Part shown: positions 1 through 8,318 of the stretch, piece by piece | How positions within the stretch are numbered: position 1 is the stretch's first letter | How the letters are laid out: each line of letters starts with the position of its first letter | Assembly (NCBI GenBank): GCA_902795385.1 | Contig: CADBLC010000001.1 | Location: forward strand, 1-39,041 | DNA from: Fibrobacter succinogenes | GTDB taxonomy: Bacteria > Fibrobacterota > Fibrobacteria > Fibrobacterales > Fibrobacteraceae | Length of the DNA: 39,041 bases | Reading direction: 5' to 3' | Notes under the pieces: model-generated | Told to the model about the DNA's origin: nothing | Seen by the model: the letters and a program-made list of their open reading frames with translations, nothing else | Database searches by the model: none | Program-made: the position numbers and the translations under genes

Positions 1-3000
1 GACATTCGCATGGTTCTCGTTCTCGAGGATAGCCACCGACGTGAGCTTGGGCGCAATGCCGTCGCTTATCTGCTTTTCGGCAGTCTTCACGACACCGCTT
101 TCGCTCATGTAAATCGTCACCTTGCCACTCGGCGCGGTCGTCTCGGGAACAAGGCTATCGTCAAGCAAAAGCATCGCCTCGGAACCCGTAACCAGGCTCG
201 TCGGCTTCACGATAAAGCTCGCCTCGCCACCCGTCGTAGAATCCAAGACAACCAGCACACTATCAAGCTTGACCTTGGTTCCGTCAAACTCGCTGCCCGT
301 AAACTTGATGGACAGTTGGTCACCCTTGGAATTGCAGTTCCCGTCCAGCAAAAGTACGGTCTGCGGCGACGGAGTAGTCGGCTTGGCATAGAAGTACTGG
401 GATGTCGAATCCTCTTCGTCTTCGGCGTCGACGTATATCACAGTAATGGTATCGCCACCCAGCAAGGACACGTTCGGCAGGCTGGTGGTCGCATTCGCGA
501 CAGCGCTCAGCCAATCGCTCTCGAAATAGCCCAGCACTTCGTCCGTGCGCTTCAGGATTACAGAGGTCGAATCCTTGGTGCGGGAGTTCACGAGCTTGAC
601 AAAGACCGTTCCGTGAGAGCGGTTATCCTTGTCGCTCACAACGACCTTGAACTTCATCGGGTTGTCCGTCACAGGGCTCGAGACAGACGAGCCGTCTTCG
701 CGAACAAGCTGAATCTGGCCAAGCGTACGGTCGCCCTTGCTGAACTGCACGTAGTAGGTGCGGTTCACGAAGGCACAGCCGCCATTCTCCTGGCATTCGG
801 AGCACTTGGGATCCGGCCCGGCGAACACGGTCACGTCGACCTTGTTTGTACCGATGGACATCTTGACGGGGATATCCAGCATGTACAAGCCAGAGGAAAC
901 ATCGTACACGGCCGCAGTCTCGAGCTGTTCGGGACTCAGAGCCACGCCGTTCACCCAGATGGAATTGACATGGCCGCTTTCCGTAATGAACGCATTGCCC
1001 CTGAGGTGCATGGTACTCGTAGTAGAGTCAAGCTGGATGTACGAACCGTTCGCGACGTCGAACGGCTTGTCGAACGTCACGGTAATTTCGTAATGAGCCC
1101 TCTTCGTCGTCATTTCCTGGTAAGACGGGCTGAAACCGGATATGAATTCGTCCTTGCGGTAAATCACGATGTAGGGGTTGACCGGAGCGTAGTCGCCATC
1201 ACCGAAGTCCTTGTCGAGAATCGGCATACCTTCGTAATCGGCGCCGTCCACAGCACGTTCGTGAGGAGCCCAGCTCCAGTCGCCGCTGGTGGCGGTCATG
1301 CGTTTTTTCGCCGCCGTACGTAGAGTCTCGCAACCGCCGTTCTGGTAAAGGCCCGAAGAGAAACCGAAGTCGATACGCATACGCGAAGAAGACTTGATTT
1401 GCGTTCCGCCAAGCGGAATCGGGAAATACCATCCGTAAGTACCCGTTGCAGCATCGTAAGTATCGTCCAGGCGAACCGGGACGGAATGGCGCAGGTTATA
1501 GCGTATCATTTCGTCGGCGCTATTGCCCTGGGCATCGACACACGGTTTGTTGAAGCCGGCTTCGTCGTAAGCCTGGCAAATATCTTCGTCAATCAAAAGC
1601 GGGCAGGATCCGGGCTGGTTGTTCTCGCCCGGAACCGGGTTGATGTCCTCGGGCCTTGCCGTAACATACAGGCGCAAGGTGAGGCTATCAAAGGCGCGGT
1701 CCTCATTATTAATAATGTTCACGTTCAAGAAGTCCATACCCGTAAATTCATACTGGTAGGCAAGAACGCTAAAGTCGTACGCAGTCACGGGAGTCGTGAA
1801 CTTGAGCGGAGCTCCGTTGTCGTCTACACACTTCGAGATTCCATTGCTCTCGACGCAGTAGTAGTAGGTCGTCTTTTCCTTGAGTTTCCCTATCTTCACG
1901 TAGTGGAAACTTGTCGGTATCCCGGACACGTCGGCATTCCCCACAATATCGCAGTTGCCGTTCGGAGTTGTCGGGCACTTCATCTGGTCTTTGCTCGTAA
2001 GCACCGTATCCCAGTACACCTTGGATTCATACTGGCCATTGGGCGTATACCACATGATTTCCGCAGAATCGCTCGTAAGGTTACATACCTTCACGTTCTG
2101 GATATCGGCATCACCCGGCGGGCTAAGCAAGGTGGTAAACGAATAGGGCGTCGACGTGCTATCCACGAGCCATCTCGTAGTGTAGGCCTCGCTCCTAGCA
2201 TTGATTGCCACGACCTTGAAGAAGTACGTGGTACCGTTTTTGAGGTCTTTCATGTGGATTTCGTGTTCCACCGCGGGGAGGGAATCCTTGACCACCGTAT
2301 TGAACGGTCCAGTTTCATTCGTGCTGTAAAGAATCATCGCGGGGCCACGGACATCCTGCGAAATCTTGACGATGGCGGAATCGTAACCCACGTAACGGAT
2401 TTCGACGTTTATCTGTGACGGAGCGCGGTTGAGGTCTTCTTCCTTCACAGCCACGGCAGACGCGGCAAGGAACATGGCCGTTCCATCAATACATGTTTCA
2501 GCTTGGAAGTAGTTTTCCCAGCTTCTAGCTCCATCAGGATTGAATATCAAACCAGTCGCGTTTGCACCATCACCACCGGGGTTCCAGTTGGGTTCCGTAT
2601 TCGGGTTGACCGCACCGAAAACGGCACCTACAGGCGGCTTGTACTTGTAACCGGCACCGGGCATGTTCTTGCCCTCGGGGTTAGAAGCTCTGTGGTGCGG
2701 GTGGTGGTGGTTCTTGTCACCGACACCCATCAGGAACGAAAGATCCCATGGGTTAACACCGAGCATGTAATTCAGCTGGTTGATACCCAATTGCTTCATC
2801 TTCTCCGAATTCCAGAACTGCTGGCCTTTTTGCGGGAGCTTTACACCCTCGAGGTCCTTGGTCACGTCGGCATAGGCGAACACGTCGAAGATGTTACCTG
2901 CCTGGTAGCGGTTGTAAATCCAGGTGGACTGCGTCTGCATCTGGTACCACAGCGGGCTCGCGGTAACGTTTCTTGTACCGTCGCTCCAGCTGGGAATGGT

Positions 3001-4758
3001 CACGGAGTTGCCACCCGTCTCGGATCGCGCGGCAACGTTAGACGCCATCGTGTAGGCCACGTTCTCGGCGTACCACAAACGGTCTTCCTTGCCAATGCCA
3101 AAAGCGGCGGCCGTACTGTCGTCCTTCAAAAGCATCTTGTAGAAGCCGTAGAGCGCGTAAGTCTGCACGCTGGCCCAGTCGGTATTGTTTTCCTTGCGGT
3201 TATCTCGGCTGCTAGCGAACCAGCCTCCGCGGAACACGCCCTCGCTCACCTTCCCCGCACCGAGCACGGCATCCTCGACGGCGTCGTCCAGGTACTTCAT
3301 GCCGGAATCGGGATAGGTGCCGTAATGCATGGCGATAGCCGCAACACTAAGGTCGTCGTAGAATGAGTTACCGCCGTTATAGGCCGGAGTACCCCAGGCG
3401 CCGGGAATCTTGTTGTGCGTGTTGTTAGACCTTCCCAGGGCTAACGCCTTGGCAAAATCGTACAAGGCCTTTGCAGCCATCTTACAGGAGTCGGCAAAAG
3501 CCTTGTCGTACGTCGCATAATCCCTACCCAAAATGGAAAGGCCGGCAGCAATCTCGGCCGAGACGTTCGCACCGAGTTCGCCCACGCGGACGTCTCTCTC
3601 GTGCGGACCGCCACGCCCAGTCAATGTTGGCGGAAGTGCGTCTTGGTTCTCGGGCCTGCCCCACCATCCGTGGTCGGCACCGAAGTTTCCAATCGATACG
3701 GCCATGTTGTCGACAACGCCCTTCGCTACCCTGAACGAGCGCAAGAAGTAGTCGGCACCGTGCTTAGCTTCGCGGAGGATATCGGGAACACCGTCGGTAT
3801 TCACCGTCTGCGCATGGTTATAAGCATAATTGTCGTCGTCACGGCTCGGGTTGCTCGCCGCCATCACGGCAAGCACCATGAACGCGTACGCCTGGGTATA
3901 GGATTCCTTCAGGTGGTCACCACAGTCATACCAGCCGCCCTGCAGTTCACCTTCCTTCACGGTAATGCCAGCAACACTGCCACTGCCGATATTGTCTACG
4001 ACGGGGCCCGCACCATCCTTCGTATGGCTAGGGGCGTGGAACCAAGATTCGGAATTACCGCTACGGTTGATTCCGTAGAACTTGATAACGGCGTCGCGGA
4101 CCATGGAATACACGCGGTTGCTGATGATGAAAGTGGAAGAATACTGCTTGCCGACCTTGACGCGCATGCGCTGGTCCGTGGGAAGCCCGGCGAGCTGAGA
4201 AAGGTAACCGACACAGACCGTGCCCGAGGGGCCGTTCTTGCCGACGGTGTAACGGTTCTTGTTATTGGTGGCAGCATCCGTGGCCGCCGTAATCGTCAGC
4301 GAAGACTGGGTTGTCTGGCCCGTAGAAGTGAACGTACCGCCGCCGGCAATCTCGTTACCGTCCAGGTCGACAACGGAGAACGTCTCGCCGCAGGTACCGC
4401 TGGACACATAGTAGAACTGCTTTTCCGGGTCGTCCAGGAGGTAACCCGCCTGGTTAATCCTTATACGGCTGATGCGCATGTCGAGGGCGTCGTGGAACGC
4501 CTGGTTCAGCGTATCCGGAATGAATGCGTTGGGCACAAAGGACTGCGGGACTGCCCCGACCTTCGGAACCGGGTTCCTCTTCCTGGGGTTAGGCAAGAAA
4601 CTGCTAAAGCTCTCTACCGTGCCACCATCATCGGTCGCAATCGTGTCCCACACCATCGGGTACACAGGGCGGATAAGGTCGTAAGGCGTCGGCTGTTCCT
4701 GCTCGACGGCCAGCGAGAGAGTCGCAAAAAACAAAAAGGGTACAACAAAAAAGGGCAT
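1..4758 (-). CDS. GH9 multi-modular cellulase, C-terminus cut by window edge
   Basis: Endo-acting glycoside hydrolase family 9 enzyme (likely cellulase), exported. The frame is open from an ATG at 4758 to base 1 (1586 codons) with no stop, so the C-terminal part is missing. A strong GGAGG lies just upstream of the ATG. Residues 1-17 form a signal peptide. An N-terminal Ig-like CelD_N module (about 95-215, starting RINQAGYLL) precedes the catalytic domain (about 220-780). That domain shows GGWYDCGDH with the acidic pair D278/D281, NPWDLSFLMGVGDKN followed by a His-rich stretch, and a proton-donor candidate E754 in QAETCIDG. Two fibronectin-III-like modules follow (about 790-985). Next comes a beta-sandwich module (about 990-1200) that may bind carbohydrate, then Ig-like modules related to those in the second GH9 enzyme (29525-35371). 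The family assignment is secure; exact substrate and module names beyond Fn3 are inference. Codon use is uniformly GC-ending, like most neighbours. Confidence 0.93.
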   Translation of the reverse strand, partial: MPFFVVPFLFFATLSLAVEQEQPTPYDLIRPVYPMVWDTIATDDGGTVESFSSFLPNPRKRNPVPKVGAVPQSFVPNAFIPDTLNQAFHDALDMRISRIRINQAGYLLDDPEKQFYYVSSGTCGETFSVVDLDGNEIAGGGTFTSTGQTTQSSLTITAATDAATNNKNRYTVGKNGPSGTVCVGYLSQLAGLPTDQRMRVKVGKQYSSTFIISNRVYSMVRDAVIKFYGINRSGNSESWFHAPSHTKDGAGPVVDNIGSGSVAGITVKEGELQGGWYDCGDHLKESYTQAYAFMVLAVMAASNPSRDDDNYAYNHAQTVNTDGVPDILREAKHGADYFLRSFRVAKGVVDNMAVSIGNFGADHGWWGRPENQDALPPTLTGRGGPHERDVRVGELGANVSAEIAAGLSILGRDYATYDKAFADSCKMAAKALYDFAKALALGRSNNTHNKIPGAWGTPAYNGGNSFYDDLSVAAIAMHYGTYPDSGMKYLDDAVEDAVLGAGKVSEGVFRGGWFASSRDNRKENNTDWASVQTYALYGFYKMLLKDDSTAAAFGIGKEDRLWYAENVAYTMASNVAARSETGGNSVTIPSWSDGTRNVTASPLWYQMQTQSTWIYNRYQAGNIFDVFAYADVTKDLEGVKLPQKGQQFWNSEKMKQLGINQLNYMLGVNPWDLSFLMGVGDKNHHHPHHRASNPEGKNMPGAGYKYKPPVGAVFGAVNPNTEPNWNPGGDGANATGLIFNPDGARSWENYFQAETCIDGTAMFLAASAVAVKEEDLNRAPSQINVEIRYVGYDSAIVKISQDVRGPAMILYSTNETGPFNTVVKDSLPAVEHEIHMKDLKNGTTYFFKVVAINARSEAYTTRWLVDSTSTPYSFTTLLSPPGDADIQNVKVCNLTSDSAEIMWYTPNGQYESKVYWDTVLTSKDQMKCPTTPNGNCDIVGNADVSGIPTSFHYVKIGKLKEKTTYYYCVESNGISKCVDDNGAPLKFTTPVTAYDFSVLAYQYEFTGMDFLNVNIINNEDRAFDSLTLRLYVTARPEDINPVPGENNQPGSCPLLIDEDICQAYDEAGFNKPCVDAQGNSADEMIRYNLRHSVPVRLDDTYDAATGTYGWYFPIPLGGTQIKSSSRMRIDFGFSSGLYQNGGCETLRTAAKKRMTATSGDWSWAPHERAVDGADYEGMPILDKDFGDGDYAPVNPYIVIYRKDEFISGFSPSYQEMTTKRAHYEITVTFDKPFDVANGSYIQLDSTTSTMHLRGNAFITESGHVNSIWVNGVALSPEQLETAAVYDVSSGLYMLDIPVKMSIGTNKVDVTVFAGPDPKCSECQENGGCAFVNRTYYVQFSKGDRTLGQIQLVREDGSSVSSPVTDNPMKFKVVVSDKDNRSHGTVFVKLVNSRTKDSTSVILKRTDEVLGYFESDWLSAVANATTSLPNVSLLGGDTITVIYVDAEDEEDSTSQYFYAKPTTPSPQTVLLLDGNCNSKGDQLSIKFTGSEFDGTKVKLDSVLVVLDSTTGGEASFIVKPTSLVTGSEAMLLLDDSLVPETTAPSGKVTIYMSESGVVKTAEKQISDGIAPKLTSVAILENENHANV

Positions 4759-4879
4759 GGAGCCTCCTTAATCTAAACATATCCCTTTCCCATAGTGAAA
4801 ATAGTCTTTTTTTTCTGTTTTATTTCGCCCAATTAAAAGATTAGAGACTAAAAGCGACTTTTTTTATATATTCAATGGC
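4759..4879. promoter_or_regulatory. Divergent intergenic region between GH9 and lipoprotein genes
   Basis: This 121-base AT-rich gap must hold promoters for both divergent genes. On the + strand a T-tract runs into TATATATT (about 4859-4871), only about 10 bases before the ATG at 4880; no Shine-Dalgarno is visible there, so a very short leader is possible. On the - strand the sequence reads ATATGTTTAGATT shortly before the GGAGG of the GH9 gene. Promoter assignment is by eye only. Confidence 0.35.
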
Positions 4880-6079
4880 ATGAAAGCTATTAGAAAACTT
4901 ACAATATCCCTTTTTTGGGGTCTTTCCTGCATATCCCTCCCACTAACAGGGTGCGGATCCGATTCTGCATCCTCTCCCGACACGCCTGCCTATTCTGATA
5001 ATAATTCCAACGGCATCGACAACCCGGGCATAGAATCCTCCGATAGCGGTTCTGGCAACCAGGGTGGCCAGCAGGGCAACCTCAGCCAGGGCAACGGTTC
5101 GGGCACAAGTTCCCCCTCCGTTAACAGTTCCGGCAACACAATGAACTCCTCATCGTCCACGGTAACCAAAAAAAGTTCCAGCTCGCAGCAGACCGTCCCG
5201 TCTTCTTCCTCGAAAAAGACCGCGACCGTCAGCTCCGACGAAGTCCTGAACACCCCGACCATGACCGTCAACGGCTCATGCCAACCCAAAACGCCGATAG
5301 TTGCGCGCGACAGCATGGCGACATGGGAATTCCTCCGTTCGCAGGGCGACGTGTTCGACCAGATTCTCGCCCCCTACGTATGGACGTTCAGTGACGGCAA
5401 GACCCTCCAGGGCAACGGCCTCAACTCCGTCAACGTCATCTACAACGAATCGGGAACCGTGACCGCACAGCTGTCGGTCGACGGCAACATCGTGGACTGC
5501 TCTCCCCTGCAAGTGCAGGGCGATCCGATCGTCATCTCGTCGTGCAAGGCGAGCACCGTGAGCGCAAACGCCGGCGATGTCATCACCTGGACTGTAGAAG
5601 CCACCTCCGAATCCCCCATTACCGGCTACACCTGGACATCGACCACCGAAGGCGCCGTAGTCAACGGTTCCGGCACAACCGCCTCGGTAACGGCGACAAG
5701 CGCCATGCACAAGAAGAACCTCGAAGTCACCGTGGCCGTCACGAACGAAGACAAGACTACCGAGACCTTCGCATGCGAAAGAGTCAGCATCACGGACCCC
5801 AACCAGGTGGACGTCGTGATTGCCTATACCAACGTGGACTCTACAAAGGTATTCCCGAGCAATCAGACCATTGTCGCCCAGTACCCGTCTAACGCGGTCA
5901 ACTGCATGATGGTCTGTGGCGGTGGCGCCGACGGCGTGAAGCTGGTTGTCGATGGCGAAGAGTTCGAAATCGGCTATTCCCTGAACGTGACCCCCAAGAA
6001 GTGTACCGACGGCTCCGCGGCAGGCACCAAGATTACGGTGTTGGCCTCGATGAACGTCTACTGCTACGTACCGTACTAA
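4880..6079 (+). CDS. Lipoprotein with Ser-rich linker and PKD/Ig-like modules
   Basis: Predicted outer-surface or periplasmic lipoprotein of 399 residues with no recognised catalytic domain. A basic N-terminus and hydrophobic stretch lead to the lipobox LTGC, with the lipidated Cys at 25. Residues about 26-125 are a low-complexity Ser/Asn/Gly-rich linker typical of Fibrobacter surface proteins. Two PKD/Ig-like beta modules follow (about 135-310; APYVWTFSDGKTLQGNG and ITGYTWTSTTEGA are typical PKD-type strands). A C-terminal domain of about 90 residues contains several Cys (CMMVCGGG) that could form disulfides. The gene stands alone, diverges from the GH9 gene and ends at a strong terminator. 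I chose the ATG at 4880 because it leads straight into the signal peptide; an earlier ATG at 4874 is out of frame. A role in substrate or cell-wall binding is possible but not shown. Confidence 0.85.
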   Translation: MKAIRKLTISLFWGLSCISLPLTGCGSDSASSPDTPAYSDNNSNGIDNPGIESSDSGSGNQGGQQGNLSQGNGSGTSSPSVNSSGNTMNSSSSTVTKKSSSSQQTVPSSSSKKTATVSSDEVLNTPTMTVNGSCQPKTPIVARDSMATWEFLRSQGDVFDQILAPYVWTFSDGKTLQGNGLNSVNVIYNESGTVTAQLSVDGNIVDCSPLQVQGDPIVISSCKASTVSANAGDVITWTVEATSESPITGYTWTSTTEGAVVNGSGTTASVTATSAMHKKNLEVTVAVTNEDKTTETFACERVSITDPNQVDVVIAYTNVDSTKVFPSNQTIVAQYPSNAVNCMMVCGGGADGVKLVVDGEEFEIGYSLNVTPKKCTDGSAAGTKITVLASMNVYCYVPY

Positions 6080-6100
6080 TCCGGCAACAAAAGAATTGCA

Positions 6101-6131
6101 AAAAGCCTGCCCACAAACGGGGCAGGCTTTT
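6101..6131. terminator. Bidirectional rho-independent terminator
   Basis: A 12-base-pair stem (AAAAGCCTGCCC at 6101-6112 with GGGCAGGCTTTT at 6120-6131) and a 7-base loop are followed by a T run on the + strand. The - strand also ends in a T run. It lies between the convergent genes ending at 6079 (+) and 6149 (-) and probably serves both. Confidence 0.9.
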
Positions 6132-6148
6132 TTTTTACAAGTTCGTGT

Positions 6149-8308
6149 TTACATCTTGTAGTACTTCTGCAGGGTCTGTTCCACCTTGCGAATCCCCTGC
6201 ACCGCAAGCGGCACGTCGCCAAGATGGAAGCGAATTTTTCCGGAGCGCCCGTGCATGGCGCTCACCCCGTCCGTATGTACGGAAGCATGGACAAGGTAAA
6301 CAGGCTCCGCCGTGATTTCCGAGGCATTCTTGCCCATGCGGGTCTCGATATCGCCGCCGCCTTGCCAGCTAAGCGCCGCCGAAGGCAACTTGTCGACCGA
6401 TGCCGGGATAGCGTACACGCTGTCTACGGGCAGTTCCTGGAACGCTTCGCCCTTCAGGCGCACGGACACACGGGCGGGGCGCCCGGTAAACAACCGGGAA
6501 ACCTCCTCCTGCGACACGACCGCCACGAAATCGAACGACGACGTGTCCAGCAACATCCCCAGGGAATCGCCCTTCATCACCCACTTGCCCTCGAAATCGT
6601 CGACATCCTCCGAATTCCAGATGCCACCGATTCCCGCCACCATCACCAAGCGGTCACGCTGGCGCTTGAGTTCGTCCAGTTCCTGGCGCAACACCTCGAT
6701 ACGTTTTTCAAGCGGGTGCATGTTCTCGGGAGTCTCGTTCAGCGCGCGGTAGTACTCCTGCAGGGCCTCGTTAATCTCGGAATTCTTCTCTTCCAGCTGG
6801 AACCCGAGTTCCTCGTTTTCCAGGACAACTAGCGTATCGCCACGCGTCACGCGATCACCGGACTCGTGGAAGGCCTTCGCCACACGGCCCGAAGTCGCGA
6901 CAATCGTATTCTCGTACAGCCCGGATTCAAGCACGCCAGGAGCAGTAAACGTATCGGGCACGGGAATGTAGAACAGCGCGCCAAAGACTATCGCGAAGAA
7001 CGATACGGACAGCGACACCGCACGCAGGCGCACACGCATCAGGCCCGGGCTGTAGAAAACGTACTTGAGGAACCTGCCCACGGGCATCACGACCATGGAA
7101 AGCAGGAGCATAGCCCCCATGATGACCGACAGAATCAGGTAGTGCTGCGATATGGCGATAATGAATCCTGTAAAAAGGAAAAAGCGATAAATGGCGCTCG
7201 AAATGCCGTACACCGTATAGATTACAGCCTCGCTCCAGGCCGTAGCGATTTTCTGGGCATCCTGCTTGCGGAAAGCGAAACGTTCCAGCAAGTATTTAAG
7301 GTGCAATACAGAATGCTGCTGCAGGTTGGGCATGTCCAGCAAGTCCGTCAAGATGTAGTAGCCGTCAAAGCGCATCAACGGGTTGATGTTGAACAGCACC
7401 GTAGAAATAGACGACATCACCAAGACATTGTAGGCAATCCCCTTGACAAATCCGCCTCCAACGTTCGCCCAGATGATAAGGGCCACGGAAGCGATAAAGA
7501 ATTCGCAGAGCATGCCCGCCGCACCCACAAACGCCCTGTGACGCTTTTTGCGGAACGACCAGCTCGCGGTAGCATCCATGTACGGGAGCGGAACGAGCAG
7601 CATGAACATGATGCCTATCGTATGCACCTCGCCGCCGTACTTCTTTACCGCGAAGGAGTGTCCCAGTTCGTGGAGAATCTTGACAAGCACGGTGCAGACG
7701 TACACCCAGCCGATATTGGAAGGCGCAAGCAGGCCCTGGGCCTGGTCTTTGAGCGCATCGAAATTCTCTATGCCGAACTTGACCGCAACCGCGATGGTCG
7801 CAAGCCATACGACAAAGAAGAACTTCGAGAAAAACAGCGAACCCACCCACCGGAAACGCTTCAGCAGGGGTTCCGGGTCAAAAATCGGGATACGAAGGAA
7901 GAATATGTTCAAAAGCGAGGACTTGACCTTCTTCTGGGTATTCTTCTTGTCGCGCTCGAAAAGCTTTGTACCGTCCTCCGCACCCTCGTACAGGAGCATG
8001 TTGGCTTGGTAAAGCTGGGCGAGCATCTCGATGACCTCCCCCTGGCCGGGAACGTCTTCGGCGCCGCTGTTCAGCAGGTCGCTCCAGATTTCGCCGACCG
8101 TCTTGTGCATGCCCAAACGCGAGATGAACTCGTATGCGTCGGGAGGCAGGCGATAGTACTTGTTGGTGAAAGGTTCAAAAAGGACGTACCACAAAACGCC
8201 GCGATACATCTGACGGCGCACCCGGACACTGGCTCGGAGAGCAATCCTGCTTCCGCTGAGCCTATACCAGGATTCATGAAATATTTTACGCTGCTGGTCG
8301 AGAATCAT
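6149..8308 (-). CDS. PqqD-like / M50 peptidase / HlyD-like membrane fusion protein
   Basis: Inner-membrane protein of 719 residues, probably part of an export machine. Residues about 25-105 resemble the PqqD/HPr-rel-A fold (FEPFTNKYYRLPPDAYEFI), which in other systems binds leader peptides. Hydrophobic segments start near 155. An M50 site-2-protease-like core carries the zinc motif HELGH (213-217) and the third-ligand motif NPLMRFDGYY with D315, so all expected metal ligands are present. More membrane segments run to about 450. The C-terminal part (about 450-719) is HlyD-like: a lipoyl-type half-motif (ATSGRVAKAFHESGDRVTRGDTL), a helical hairpin (about 505-560), then a second half and a beta barrel. 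It is the last gene of its operon: the ATG lies 10 bases after the stop of the giant gene and has no visible Shine-Dalgarno, which suggests translational coupling. Proteolytic processing or membrane passage of the giant is inference. The AlgE-type or ABC domains of classical systems are absent. Confidence 0.88.
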   Translation of the reverse strand: MILDQQRKIFHESWYRLSGSRIALRASVRVRRQMYRGVLWYVLFEPFTNKYYRLPPDAYEFISRLGMHKTVGEIWSDLLNSGAEDVPGQGEVIEMLAQLYQANMLLYEGAEDGTKLFERDKKNTQKKVKSSLLNIFFLRIPIFDPEPLLKRFRWVGSLFFSKFFFVVWLATIAVAVKFGIENFDALKDQAQGLLAPSNIGWVYVCTVLVKILHELGHSFAVKKYGGEVHTIGIMFMLLVPLPYMDATASWSFRKKRHRAFVGAAGMLCEFFIASVALIIWANVGGGFVKGIAYNVLVMSSISTVLFNINPLMRFDGYYILTDLLDMPNLQQHSVLHLKYLLERFAFRKQDAQKIATAWSEAVIYTVYGISSAIYRFFLFTGFIIAISQHYLILSVIMGAMLLLSMVVMPVGRFLKYVFYSPGLMRVRLRAVSLSVSFFAIVFGALFYIPVPDTFTAPGVLESGLYENTIVATSGRVAKAFHESGDRVTRGDTLVVLENEELGFQLEEKNSEINEALQEYYRALNETPENMHPLEKRIEVLRQELDELKRQRDRLVMVAGIGGIWNSEDVDDFEGKWVMKGDSLGMLLDTSSFDFVAVVSQEEVSRLFTGRPARVSVRLKGEAFQELPVDSVYAIPASVDKLPSAALSWQGGGDIETRMGKNASEITAEPVYLVHASVHTDGVSAMHGRSGKIRFHLGDVPLAVQGIRKVEQTLQKYYKM

Positions 8309-8318
8309 TGTCTATGCA

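Noticed and set aside
10-4776. Several + strand frames up to 437 codons over the left GH9 gene
   Set aside because: The opposite strand encodes a continuous GH9 protein with catalytic motifs and a GGAGG start. The + frames have no recognisable protein features.
4990-5710. Antisense frames (108 and 144 codons) over the lipoprotein gene
   Set aside because: They arise from the Ser/Gly-rich linker and PKD codons read in reverse; there is no start signal and no domain.
6149-8308. PqqD-like domain as sign of a RiPP (modified peptide) biosynthesis locus
   Set aside because: No radical SAM enzyme, cyclase or small precursor peptide is nearby. The only linked substrate candidate is the giant protein, so an export role fits better.
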